NCBI RefSeq assembly: GCF_001280845.1
Contig: NZ_LGHP01000003.1
Coordinates: 342,526-406,525, forward strand
Reading direction: 5' to 3'
From: Bacillus sp. FJAT-28004
GTDB lineage: Bacteria > Bacillota > Bacilli > Paenibacillales > Paenibacillaceae
DNA: 64,000 bases
Below, piece by piece: positions 8,104-17,106 of the stretch (position 1 is the stretch's first letter; every line of letters begins with the position of its first letter). Both the position numbers and the translations under genes were made by a program. The notes below the pieces were generated by a model. That model had not been told where the DNA came from. It did not search any database and was given only the letters and a program-made list of their open reading frames with translations.

Positions 8104-9016
8104 TGAAAGTTTAAAGCCCATGTTGACTGTATTTACTCCTGCATACAATCGGGCCTATACACTCCACCTTTGCTATGAAAGTTTGAAGAGGCAGAAGTGC
8201 AAAGATTTTATGTGGCTTATTGTTGATGATGGTTCAACGGACAATACAAGTGAATTGGTACAGAGTTGGATAAATGAAGCGGAAATACCAATTCGTTATG
8301 TTTACCAAGAAAATCAAGGAATGCATGGTGCACACAACACAGCTTACGAACATATTGAGACGGAGCTTAATGTCTGCATAGATTCGGATGATTATTTGGC
8401 GGATGATGCAGTTGAAAAAATTACGACCTTCTGGAGGCAGGAAGGCAGTAATCGCTACGCTGGAATTATTGGTTTAGATGCCTACCATAATGGAGACGTC
8501 ATTGGGACTTTATTACCAAGTGATATGAAGGACTCTCCATTCACAGATCTATATGTAAAGCATAATGTTAAAGGCGATAAAAAAATTGTCTATCGAACTG
8601 AACTGGCCCAAAAGGTGGCGCCTTACCCACTATTTCCAGGAGAAAAATATTGTCCGTTGTCCTATAAATACGTTCTGATCGATCAGGAACAGCCGCTCCT
8701 CATCATGAATCATGTGCTTTGTTTTGTTGAGTATTTGGCTGATGGCTCAAGCTTAAACATTATTAATCAATACCGAAAGAACCCGCAGGGTTTCGCATTT
8801 TTTCGGAAAACCGCTATGGCATATTCGCCTACTTATAAAGATAGACTTCGGGAGGCTACTCATTATGTCTCAAGCAGCATGATGTTAAGGAATGGGAGGT
8901 TTTTATTGGAATCTCCTCGCAAGTTCACAACGCTTCTCGCTATTCCGATGGGAATCATGCTTTATCTCTATATACAGAATACGAGTAGGCCTACCTTAAT
9001 GAAGCAATCGAATTAA
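8084..9016 (+). CDS. Family 2 glycosyltransferase
   Basis: A 310-aa GT-A enzyme with LTVFTPAYNRAYTLHLCYESL, DDGSTDNT and the DXD-like DSDDYLADDA. TTG 8084 follows GGGGGAAT at normal spacing. ATG 8120 would remove only a short unconserved tip. The start overlaps the upstream gene by about 20 bp. Cytoplasmic assembly of the repeat unit is the likely role. Confidence 0.8.
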   Translation: MERKTVSESLKPMLTVFTPAYNRAYTLHLCYESLKRQKCKDFMWLIVDDGSTDNTSELVQSWINEAEIPIRYVYQENQGMHGAHNTAYEHIETELNVCIDSDDYLADDAVEKITTFWRQEGSNRYAGIIGLDAYHNGDVIGTLLPSDMKDSPFTDLYVKHNVKGDKKIVYRTELAQKVAPYPLFPGEKYCPLSYKYVLIDQEQPLLIMNHVLCFVEYLADGSSLNIINQYRKNPQGFAFFRKTAMAYSPTYKDRLREATHYVSSSMMLRNGRFLLESPRKFTTLLAIPMGIMLYLYIQNTSRPTLMKQSN

Positions 9017-9036
9017 TAATAGAAAGGAACAGAGAA

Positions 9037-10110
9037 ATGACGATCCTCTGGTTTACGTTAGTTCTTGTTTCAATAACGGCATGGATGGCCAGATATTTTT
9101 CTGTTGCAACAGTAAAAGGTCCTTTATTCATTAGCCCGAATAAGTTTTTGGCAATTCTCGCAGCTTCGTCCCTCGTCATCGTCTCAGGACTTAGAGATAA
9201 CATCGGTGATACATTTTTTTATAAACATAGCTATCTCATTGATGATTTTACATGGGGGACAATCATTCATGGAAAGGATATTGGATTCAACATATTGCAA
9301 ATGCTTCTGAAGCAGATATCAGACGACCCGCAAATTTTGATATTCACGACAGCATTAGCAACGAATTTACTTGTTGCAGGCGTGATGTTTAAATATGCAA
9401 GACTCTACGAATTAAGTATGTATTTATACATAACAACAGGAGCATTCATTGTATCGATGAATGGTATAAGACAATTTTTGGCAGCAGCTGTTGTATTTGC
9501 TGCAACCAAATATATTTTTGAAGGTTGCTGGAAGAGGTATTTAGCGGTTGTATTGTTTGCTTCCGTTTTTCATCAGAGCGCGCTCGTTATGATCCCTATT
9601 TATTTTATCGTGAGAAGGAAAGCATGGACAGGGATGACATTTACTTTCCTTGCACTGGCTGTTCTTATCGTGGTGGGCTTCAATCAATTTTCAGAACTCT
9701 TATTTTCTGCAATTAAGGATACCCAGTATGGGCATTATGAAAGCTTTCAAGAGGGCGGCGCTAATTACTTACGAGTTATAATTAGTGCAATTCCCGTTGT
9801 AATCGCCTTTTTTGGCAGGGTGAATCTTAGAAAGATATTTCCACATGGTGATATAGTAGTCAATCTTTCTATTCTTGGAGTAGTGCTAATGATCATATCT
9901 ACACAAAACTGGATATTTGCACGTCTCAGTATCTATTTCAGTTTATATCAGCTTTTATTGTTTGGATGGATCGTTAAACTATTTCGTGAGAAAGATCAGA
10001 AGTTTGTTTATTTGACTGTGATAGCTTTCTACTTAATTTATTTCTTTTATGAAAATTTCATTATTTTAGATATTCAATATTTAAGTAAATATTTAGTTTG
10101 GCCACTCTAA
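9037..10110 (+). CDS. epsG: EpsG-like polysaccharide polymerase, polytopic membrane protein
   Basis: A 357-aa protein that is almost entirely hydrophobic, with about ten predicted membrane segments. It carries the EpsG-family region SMYLYITTGAFIVSMNGIRQFLAAAVVFAATKYIFEG and a following FHQSALVMIPIYF stretch containing the family's conserved H. EpsG/Wzy-type proteins polymerise lipid-linked repeats at the outer face of the membrane. Its place among the glycosyltransferases supports this. Confidence 0.8.
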   Translation: MTILWFTLVLVSITAWMARYFSVATVKGPLFISPNKFLAILAASSLVIVSGLRDNIGDTFFYKHSYLIDDFTWGTIIHGKDIGFNILQMLLKQISDDPQILIFTTALATNLLVAGVMFKYARLYELSMYLYITTGAFIVSMNGIRQFLAAAVVFAATKYIFEGCWKRYLAVVLFASVFHQSALVMIPIYFIVRRKAWTGMTFTFLALAVLIVVGFNQFSELLFSAIKDTQYGHYESFQEGGANYLRVIISAIPVVIAFFGRVNLRKIFPHGDIVVNLSILGVVLMIISTQNWIFARLSIYFSLYQLLLFGWIVKLFREKDQKFVYLTVIAFYLIYFFYENFIILDIQYLSKYLVWPL

Positions 10111-10123
10111 GGGAGGTGAAGTT

Positions 10124-10864
10124 GTGGGTACAACCGATCAAATTCCTCGCATATTGCATTATTGTTGGTTTGGGCGCGGAGAAAAATCAAATAAGATTCA
10201 AAAATGCATGGATAGCTGGAAAAGGCATTTAAGCGAATATACCATTATAGAATGGAACGAGGATAATTTTGACATCTACTCAAAGCGTTATGTTAAAGAG
10301 GCTTATTTGGCCGGAAAATTTGCTTTTGTTAGTGATTATGTACGTTTGCACGCGTTATATCATCACGGAGGCATTTATTTGGATACCGATGTCGAAGTAC
10401 TAAAGCCGCTTGATTCGTTTTTGCATCATGAGGCTTTTTCCGGTTTTGAGGATCAAACCTATCTTCAGTCGGCTACAATGGGAGCGGTTAAAGGGCATTC
10501 ATGGATGAGGGAGCTGCTTGAAAATTACGATAGCAGAAGTTTCTTACAGCCTGATGGCATTTACGACCTGACTACAAATACGACAGTCATTACGGATCTA
10601 TGCAAGAAGCACGGACTGATTTTGAATGGAGAATACCAGGTATTGGCGAATGGCGTGACCTTTTATCCAAGAGCCTTCTTTAGTCCATATGACTACATTA
10701 ACGGCGGGAATTACATAACAGTAAATAGTTTTACCATTCACCATTTTGCCAAATCATGGCTACCTCTACATGTTCGAGTGAATAGTAAACTGAAAAGAAT
10801 TGCAAGCAGAGTCGTCGGCCCGACTGTCATTTCTAAAATAAGAAAGCTGCTATCTCCAAACTAA
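10124..10864 (+). CDS. DXD-containing capsular polysaccharide glycosyltransferase (GT32-like)
   Basis: A 246-aa enzyme of the Gly_transf_sug family. It opens with IPRILHYCWFGRG and carries FAFVSDYVRLHALYHHGGIYLDTDVEVL, where DTD (about 86-88) is the metal-binding DXD. Family members transfer hexoses to glycans. GTG 10124 lies behind a strong GGGAGGTGA site. The gene ends one base before the ATG 10865 of the next open frame. Confidence 0.8.
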   Translation: MGTTDQIPRILHYCWFGRGEKSNKIQKCMDSWKRHLSEYTIIEWNEDNFDIYSKRYVKEAYLAGKFAFVSDYVRLHALYHHGGIYLDTDVEVLKPLDSFLHHEAFSGFEDQTYLQSATMGAVKGHSWMRELLENYDSRSFLQPDGIYDLTTNTTVITDLCKKHGLILNGEYQVLANGVTFYPRAFFSPYDYINGGNYITVNSFTIHHFAKSWLPLHVRVNSKLKRIASRVVGPTVISKIRKLLSPN

Positions 10865-10897
10865 ATGCAGTTAAATGAATTACAGGAGCCCATACGG

Positions 10898-11506
10898 ATG
10901 ATAAAACGAATGTTTGATCTGGCCATTTCCAGCTTGTTATTGATTGTACTATCGCCCGTTATTGCAGTAACCGCAATTTTAGTTCGATTAAAGCTAGGGT
11001 CGCCTATTTTATTCAAGCAGCAGCGTCCAGGCTTGCATGGTGTTCCATTTTATATGTATAAATTTCGCACAATGACCTCGGAGAGAGACAGTATGGGCAA
11101 GCTGCTGCCCGATCATTTGAGACTGACCGCTTTTGGAAGCCTAATGCGGAAGTTCAGCCTTGATGAGCTTCTTCAGCTCATTAATGTAATCAAGGGCGAG
11201 CTAAGCTTAATTGGACCGCGGCCGCTGCTTATGGAGTATTTACCGCTTTATAATGAACAGCAGGCGAAGCGCCATCTCGTCCGTCCCGGCATAACGGGTT
11301 GGGCACAGATTCACGGCCGGAACGCAGTTTCATGGGAATCCCGATTCGAGCATGATGTTTGGTATGTAGAAAATCAAAGCCTCTTATTGGATATTAAAAT
11401 ATTGCTCCTGACTGTAAAAAAGGTGCTGAAATCCGAAGGGGTATCTAATGGCAATCACGTGACGATGCCTGTATTCCAAGGAACGACGACCAATAGCGAG
11501 GGATAA
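10898..11506 (+). CDS. epsL: EpsL-like initiating sugar-phosphate transferase (PGT)
   Basis: A 202-aa small phosphoglycosyl transferase. The N-terminal membrane helix DLAISSLLLIVLSPVIAVTAI is followed by PILFKQQRPGLHG, YKFRTM, DELLQLINVIKGELSLIGPRPLL and RPGITGWAQIHGRNA. The enzyme links the first sugar phosphate to undecaprenyl phosphate. ATG 10898 has GGAG 9 nt upstream and aligns with the start of B. subtilis EpsL. The longer frame from 10865 adds an unconserved 11 residues. Confidence 0.87.
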   Translation: MIKRMFDLAISSLLLIVLSPVIAVTAILVRLKLGSPILFKQQRPGLHGVPFYMYKFRTMTSERDSMGKLLPDHLRLTAFGSLMRKFSLDELLQLINVIKGELSLIGPRPLLMEYLPLYNEQQAKRHLVRPGITGWAQIHGRNAVSWESRFEHDVWYVENQSLLLDIKILLLTVKKVLKSEGVSNGNHVTMPVFQGTTTNSEG

Positions 11507-11589
11507 AGCCATTTTTCAAGCATTAGATTTGCTTGAGGAGTGGCTTATTATATTTGAAGAGGATGTGTGGCAAATTGTCAGAAAGTGAT

Positions 11590-12756
11590 ATGAAAAGAAT
11601 TTATTTATCCCCTCCGCATATGAGCGGGAAGGAGCGCAGTTATATTAATGATGCCTTTGAATCGAATTGGATCGCGCCGTTAGGCCCCAATATAAATGCT
11701 TTTGAGAAACAAATTGCAGCATACACGGGAACTGCAGATGCGGTTGCTGTCAGTTCCGGTACGGCTGCCATACATCTTTCCTTGCAATTGCTTGGAGTAG
11801 GCACAGGGGATACGGTATTTTGCTCAAGCTTCACATTCGTAGCAAGTGCCAATCCCATTCGTTATTGCGGTGCAGAGCCTGTGTTTATTGATTCTGAACC
11901 GGACACGTGGAATATGTCGCCTATTGCACTTCAAAGAGCTTTTGAGGAAGCCGACCACCAAGGAAAGCTCCCTAAAGCGGTAATTGTTGTACATCTGTAT
12001 GGTCAGGTTTCTAAGATGGATGAGCTCGTTGCTTTGTGTGAGCAATACGAGGTTCCCTTAGTCGAGGATGCTGCTGAATCGCTGGGGTCCACGTACAATG
12101 GAAAGCAGAGCGGTTCCTTCGGGAAGTTCGGTATTTATTCTTTTAACGGGAATAAAATCATTACGACCTCGGGCGGCGGCATGATCGTTTCCGACGATGT
12201 GGAGCTTCTAAACAAAGCACGCTTTCTTGCAACGCAGGCAAGGGATGCGGCTCCGCATTATCAGCACAGCAGTATGGGCTTTAATTACCGATTGAGCAAT
12301 ATTTTAGCCGGTGTTGGTAGAGCCCAGCTGGAGGTCTTGGACGAACGGGTTGCAGCTAGGAGGGCGGTATATGACAACTATGTACGGGCATTCTCGGCTC
12401 GGCCTGGTATTCATTTTATGCCTGAGCTACAGAATACCAGATCGAATCGTTGGTTGACGACGCTCGTTATGGACAAGAACGAAACGAACACAACGATAAC
12501 GGAGCTGCTGGATGCGATGGCGGCCTCCAATATTGAAGCCCGCCCGCTTTGGAAGCCATTGCATTTGCAACCGCTGTTTGAAGGTACTCGTTTCTATGCC
12601 CACACCAGCGATGTATCCGTTTGTGAGCGTTTATTTCAAAGCGGAATTTGTTTGCCCTCGGGTTCGAGTATGACCATTGTTGATCAGGTAAGAGTCGTGG
12701 ACTGTATAAACGATGTGTTCGAGAAAGCGGCAGTAAAGAGCGCGCAATCGGCCTAG
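11590..12756 (+). CDS. epsN: EpsN-like PLP aminotransferase (DegT/DnrJ/EryC1)
   Basis: A 388-aa sugar aminotransferase, the same length as B. subtilis EpsN and beginning with the same RIYLSPPHMSG block. The PLP lysine is K189 in SFNGNKIITTSGGGM. VEDAAESLGS and FNYRLSNILAGVG are also present. It should convert the 4-keto sugar from the EpsC-like enzyme to a 4-amino sugar. The open frame reaches back to 11533, but that extension is not conserved. Its usual partner acetyltransferase lies next to it on the opposite strand. Confidence 0.87.
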   Translation: MKRIYLSPPHMSGKERSYINDAFESNWIAPLGPNINAFEKQIAAYTGTADAVAVSSGTAAIHLSLQLLGVGTGDTVFCSSFTFVASANPIRYCGAEPVFIDSEPDTWNMSPIALQRAFEEADHQGKLPKAVIVVHLYGQVSKMDELVALCEQYEVPLVEDAAESLGSTYNGKQSGSFGKFGIYSFNGNKIITTSGGGMIVSDDVELLNKARFLATQARDAAPHYQHSSMGFNYRLSNILAGVGRAQLEVLDERVAARRAVYDNYVRAFSARPGIHFMPELQNTRSNRWLTTLVMDKNETNTTITELLDAMAASNIEARPLWKPLHLQPLFEGTRFYAHTSDVSVCERLFQSGICLPSGSSMTIVDQVRVVDCINDVFEKAAVKSAQSA

Positions 12757-12764
12757 GAAGTCAA

Positions 12765-13421
12765 TTAAAGGTAACGCTCGCCTTGTTCTCTTAATCGTAC
12801 AACTCTGGCTGGAGTCCCGTAAGAAATGGTATAGGCAGGGATATCGGTTAAAACGGTAGAGCCGGCACCGATTACAGTGTGTTCGCCGATCTTTTTGCCA
12901 TGAATAACATTTGCACCTAAAGATAGAACGGAATAATCTCCAAAACTTACGTTGCCTCCCGTACAGGCTTTTGGGGCAAAGGTAACGAAGCTGCCTAGCT
13001 TAGAGTCATGATCAGCAGAAGATTGGGTATACATGATGCAGTGCTCGCCGATCTGAGTATCGCTATTAATGACGCATCCTGCCATGATGACTGTTCCGAC
13101 GCCGATATGTGCGCCCTTAGCGATAGAAGCAGTTGGGTGAATAGCAGTGATAAAAGTAAAATGAGGATGTGCTTCTATCATTTTTGCGACGACAGATGCA
13201 CGGGTCCAATTATCTCCAATGGCTACTATGCCGCTGCTGACGGTTGAAAGATTGGCTGTAAGCCAGCTTTCATCGCCTAAAATATCATAGCCGTAAAAGG
13301 TTGAGCCGATTGGCATATAACCATCAAGGATGCCTGCGATTTGATACAAACCGGCTTTTTCAATTGTATCTATAACAGCCTTTGCATGGCCTCCGGCTCC
13401 GTATACGATTATTTTTTTCAT
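12765..13421 (-). CDS. epsM: EpsM-like sugar O/N-acetyltransferase (NeuD/PglD family), inverted
   Basis: A 218-aa protein with an N-terminal Rossmann-like part (IIVYGAGGHAKAVID) and a left-handed beta-helix of hexapeptide repeats. It contains ADHDSKLGSF, the region of the catalytic His. The PglD/EpsM family acetylates the 4-amino group made by the EpsN-type enzyme. In B. subtilis epsM precedes epsN on the same strand. Here it is convergent, 8 bp beyond the epsN stop, with its own AAGGAGGG site. It must therefore have its own promoter on the minus strand upstream of 13421. Confidence 0.85.
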   Translation of the reverse strand: MKKIIVYGAGGHAKAVIDTIEKAGLYQIAGILDGYMPIGSTFYGYDILGDESWLTANLSTVSSGIVAIGDNWTRASVVAKMIEAHPHFTFITAIHPTASIAKGAHIGVGTVIMAGCVINSDTQIGEHCIMYTQSSADHDSKLGSFVTFAPKACTGGNVSFGDYSVLSLGANVIHGKKIGEHTVIGAGSTVLTDIPAYTISYGTPARVVRLREQGERYL

Positions 13422-13525
13422 AGGATTAAACCCTCCTTATTCGTAACAACGTTTCACATTACTTATTCATTCTAGCAGATCGAATCCTTTTTTTCTAAAA
13501 GAATAGCGAACAAATGGAATGATGA

Positions 13526-13608
13526 TTGACAGATATTAGGTATGGTGTTAACCTGTACTTGTGTTCGTTTTATAGAACAAAATAAATAATTTGTTCGTTA
13601 TTGGCTAA
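13526..13608 (+). promoter_or_regulatory. Promoter region with SinR-type operator, second EPS block
   Basis: GTTCGTTTTATAGAAC (13563-13578) matches the shared repeat with one arm mismatch, and an unpaired GTTCGTT follows at 13593. Two promoter readings exist: TTGACA (13526) with TAACCT 17 bp later, or TTAACC (13548) with TATAGA 17 bp later. In the second the operator covers the -10. An AGCGAAC half-site at 13504 faces the epsM-like gene. Confidence 0.6.
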
Positions 13609-13628
13609 TTAGCATGAAGGAGATATTC

Positions 13629-14831
13629 ATGAATAACGATGTCACTCTCCATAAGGAAGACTTATCTGACGAATTGAGACTAATGCTCTCCATTCTTGCC
13701 ATGGATAACAAGACTGAGATCACATTTGATTTACAGGAACTCATTCATCACGCGGATTGGGACCGGTTTATTGAATTAGCGAGACACCATAGAGTCTTTC
13801 CTTCGCTCAATCACAAGATGCAAAAATTAAAAACGATTGGGATTCCTACGTTTGTATCCCAAATGTTCCATCGCGACTATTATCGGAATACGCTGCAAAT
13901 GCTTGCTTTAAGCGGCGAGATGGAGCAGATTGCTAAATTATTTTCTGACAACGGTATAAGATCCTTGTTTTTAAAGGGGCCAGTCATTGCTGCAGATCTT
14001 TACGGTGACGTATCCCTTCGGACTTCATGCGATTTGGATCTGCTTATTCCGCTGAAAGACTTAGAGCGAACGGAAAGCCTTCTCCTCTCTTGCGGGTATG
14101 AAAAGGATGAATATATTGTCTCCGTACTGAACGACTGGAAATGGCGTCATCATCATACTTCATTTATACACCCTGAAAAGGGAATCAAAGTCGAGGTTCA
14201 TTGGAGACTCAATCCTGCTCCGGCGAAGGAACCGAGATTTGATGATCTATGGGAGAGAAGAAGACAAAGCTCGTTAATCACACGACCTATCTATTATTTG
14301 GGGAGAGAAGACTTATTTATGTTTTTGGTCTCTCATGGCGCTCGTCACGGCTGGTCAAGACTTCGTTGGTTACTTGATATTAAGCAGCTGTCGGATCAAA
14401 AGTTAGATTGGCCCAAGCTGATTGTTCTTCTTCGAAAGCATCAGTTTACACATATCGGCGGTCAGGCATTACTATTATTAGCGAAACTGTTCGCAGTTCC
14501 TTTGCGTGAGGAAATGAAGCCGATACTAAACGATAGAAGAGCAGAATGGTCGGCGGAGGATGCCATGTTCTACGTACATAGAATGATAAATCTTCATAGT
14601 CCTCCTATATCGGAAGAAGTCGACCGCTATCATAGAAAGTATTTATTTGGTCTATTGACCTTTAGACAAAAGGTTATGTTTATCGCAAGCTTTCTTTATC
14701 CATATCCAGAAGATGCGAAGACGCTGCCGCTTCCAAAACCGCTGCACTTTCTCTATTTTCCGCTTCGACCATTCATATGGGGGTGGAGAAAGCTTCGAAA
14801 AACGTTTAAAGATAACGAAACCTATAATTGA
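13629..14831 (+). CDS. Nucleotidyltransferase-fold family protein (NTP_transf_5 type)
   Basis: A 400-aa protein with the Pol-beta-like nucleotidyltransferase signature LFLKGPVIAADLYGD...SCDLDLLIP; D135 and D137 would be the metal ligands. A downstream aspartate or glutamate in VEVHW is a candidate third ligand. The rest is helical and unassigned. ATG 13629 lies behind GAAGGAG, and ATG 13614 overlaps that site. Members of this family occur in exopolysaccharide loci and, from published surveys, in several Firmicute lasso peptide clusters. The substrate is unknown. It leads the second EPS block from a promoter with a SinR-type operator. Confidence 0.7.
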   Translation: MNNDVTLHKEDLSDELRLMLSILAMDNKTEITFDLQELIHHADWDRFIELARHHRVFPSLNHKMQKLKTIGIPTFVSQMFHRDYYRNTLQMLALSGEMEQIAKLFSDNGIRSLFLKGPVIAADLYGDVSLRTSCDLDLLIPLKDLERTESLLLSCGYEKDEYIVSVLNDWKWRHHHTSFIHPEKGIKVEVHWRLNPAPAKEPRFDDLWERRRQSSLITRPIYYLGREDLFMFLVSHGARHGWSRLRWLLDIKQLSDQKLDWPKLIVLLRKHQFTHIGGQALLLLAKLFAVPLREEMKPILNDRRAEWSAEDAMFYVHRMINLHSPPISEEVDRYHRKYLFGLLTFRQKVMFIASFLYPYPEDAKTLPLPKPLHFLYFPLRPFIWGWRKLRKTFKDNETYN

Positions 14832-14844
14832 CTAGGAGTGCAAA

Positions 14845-16074
14845 ATGAAAAAAGTATTGATAGCCTCTTACGATATGGAGGTCGGCGGGGTTGAGAGAAG
14901 CCTGGCGAGTATGCTGGATGAGTTCAATTTTATCGAATATAACATCGATTTGATGCTGTATCGGCATAAAGGTGACTTTATGAGTCTTTTGACGGACAAA
15001 GTGAATTTGCTTCGGGAAATACCGCAATACACTTCCTTCAGAAAGTCTATTCTTGAAACATTGAGAGATAAGCAGCTTCCTATCGGAGCTTCTCGCCTAG
15101 TAGCGAAATTTCATTCTTCTGTTTTAAGCAAAATGAACGGAGTTCAAGAAGCCGGTTATATTCAAATGCAGCTGGTTTGGAAGTACGCAAAGCCGTTTCT
15201 GCCCGCTTTAAAAAATGAATATGATGTTGCAATCAGCTACCTATGGCCGCATGACTTTGTCGCTGAAAAGGTTTCCGCTAAAAAGAAGATTGCATGGATT
15301 CATACCGATTATTCAACGATTTCCGCAGATCATAAGCTGGATTTGAAAATGTGGAATAAGTTTGATTACATTGTTGCCGTTTCCGAAGCTTGCCGCGATT
15401 CTTTCCTTGAGCGTTACGAAGTGCTAAGGGGAAAGGTTGTAATTATGGAAAATATCGTGTCTCCCATTTTTATTCAAAGTATGGCCTGCGAGCTTATAGA
15501 CAATAATCCTATGCTTCATGATTCGCGTTTCAAGCTGCTCTCAGTAGGCAGATTAAGCCATGCGAAAGGCTTCGACAATGCCATAAAGGCGTTTAAGCAG
15601 TTGGTAGAGCAAGGGTACGACGATCTCGTATGGTATATCGTTGGTTATGGCGGAGATGAAGAGAAGCTTAAAACTCTAATTGAGCAAAATCAGCTGGCTG
15701 GGAAATTTATTTTATTGGGTAAGCAAACCAATCCATATCCTTATATAAGCTTATGTGACTTATATGTTCAACCATCTAGATACGAGGGAAAGGCAGTTAC
15801 CGTTACCGAAGCGAAAATATTGGGAAAACCCATCGTGATTACCAATTATTCGACGGCTCCAAGTCAGGTTGATCATATGACGGATGGATTTATTACAGAG
15901 TTATCCGTTAAAGGCGTAGCCGATGGGATTGAGAGACTATACAAGGATCACGAGCTGAGAGAACGACTGGCGACTCATTGTAAAAACTCCGATTATAGCA
16001 ATAGTAATGAGCTCGAAAAGTTGTATGAGCTGATTGCACTAGAGAGGAGTTACGAAATTGAATATAAAGGTTAG
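14845..16074 (+). CDS. Family 4 glycosyltransferase (first of three related)
   Basis: A 409-aa GT-B enzyme. The N terminus KKVLIASYDMEVGGVERSLASML and middle region KKIAWIHTDY are shared with the genes at 18274 and 19478. The C-terminal donor domain has LLSVGRLSHAKGFDNAI and VQPSRYEGKAVTVTEAKILGKP. It sits 13 bp after the nucleotidyltransferase gene and overlaps the next gene by 17 bp. Sugar specificity is unknown. Confidence 0.8.
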   Translation: MKKVLIASYDMEVGGVERSLASMLDEFNFIEYNIDLMLYRHKGDFMSLLTDKVNLLREIPQYTSFRKSILETLRDKQLPIGASRLVAKFHSSVLSKMNGVQEAGYIQMQLVWKYAKPFLPALKNEYDVAISYLWPHDFVAEKVSAKKKIAWIHTDYSTISADHKLDLKMWNKFDYIVAVSEACRDSFLERYEVLRGKVVIMENIVSPIFIQSMACELIDNNPMLHDSRFKLLSVGRLSHAKGFDNAIKAFKQLVEQGYDDLVWYIVGYGGDEEKLKTLIEQNQLAGKFILLGKQTNPYPYISLCDLYVQPSRYEGKAVTVTEAKILGKPIVITNYSTAPSQVDHMTDGFITELSVKGVADGIERLYKDHELRERLATHCKNSDYSNSNELEKLYELIALERSYEIEYKG

Positions 16075-17086
16075 TGTCATTGTGCCTGTATTCAATGCTG
16101 AGCCTTATATTGCACTATGTATTGAATCCTTGCTTAGCCAGACGATCCGAGAATGCGAATTTATATTTGTGAATGACGGATCCACGGATCGCAGCACTTC
16201 TATTATTGAAAGGTACAGACAATTAGACTCAAGAATTATTTTGCTGCAGCAGTCCAACCAAGGCGTAAGCATGGCTCGAAACAAGGGATTGGAGGCTGCT
16301 TCGGGAGCATACATTGGATTTGTTGACGCAGATGACTTTATTGAAGCGGATATGTATAAACGACTCTATGATGCGGCGAATAAAGATGAATGTGATATTG
16401 TTCTATCAAATTTTGAAAGTGAAATTGAAGGCAATTACGTTCTAACAAAGTATCCGTTTCCTGTGAATGCTTTGCTCAATGACGATTTCATTGCGCAGGC
16501 AGTATTGCCGTTCTTTCTTAAATCAGACGAATTAAATACGGCGTGCAACAAGCTGTACCGTAAATCTCTTGTTATGCATTCGGGTATCAGATTTCCGAGA
16601 AATGTAGTCTTAGGCGAAGATGGGCTTTTCAATATGGAAGCATTCAGCCGTGCAGCAAGCTTGAAATATATTGATTATACGGGGTACCACTATCGTGAGA
16701 CAAGTGGAAGTGCAACCAGGGATATTATTCGAAAAGATTATTTTCACCGAGCCTTGGAAGTTTATCGCACGGAGCCTCCGGCCTATTATAAGGATTTATT
16801 AGAAGAAGAAATGATTATCCATTTAAAAGCAATCAAGTTAATCCATAGCGTAATCGCATATGTCCATATTTATTTGAAACCGACAAATAGCTTGAGCGTC
16901 AGTAAACAAATTAAATACATACGTACAATGATCGAATGCCAGGAAGTTAAAGCTGCACTTCCGCTCTATAAGAAGGAAATGGAGCTTACACTTAATCGTT
17001 ATCAAAGATTAATGCTTTATTTTATAAGCATAAGGTCTTGGATGGGGCTATATTGTATGACGGCATACAGTCGGTTTAGAAATTAA
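16058..17086 (+). CDS. Family 2 glycosyltransferase
   Basis: A 342-aa GT-A enzyme opening with VSVIVPVFNAEPYIALCIESLL, then NDGSTD and DADDFIEADMY. TTG 16058 is used behind GAGGAG inside the end of the upstream gene, so translation is coupled. It resembles the gene at 7006 in overall layout. Confidence 0.8.
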   Translation: MNIKVSVIVPVFNAEPYIALCIESLLSQTIRECEFIFVNDGSTDRSTSIIERYRQLDSRIILLQQSNQGVSMARNKGLEAASGAYIGFVDADDFIEADMYKRLYDAANKDECDIVLSNFESEIEGNYVLTKYPFPVNALLNDDFIAQAVLPFFLKSDELNTACNKLYRKSLVMHSGIRFPRNVVLGEDGLFNMEAFSRAASLKYIDYTGYHYRETSGSATRDIIRKDYFHRALEVYRTEPPAYYKDLLEEEMIIHLKAIKLIHSVIAYVHIYLKPTNSLSVSKQIKYIRTMIECQEVKAALPLYKKEMELTLNRYQRLMLYFISIRSWMGLYCMTAYSRFRN

Positions 17087-17106
17087 ACATATTGGAGGAC
17101 ATTTCT

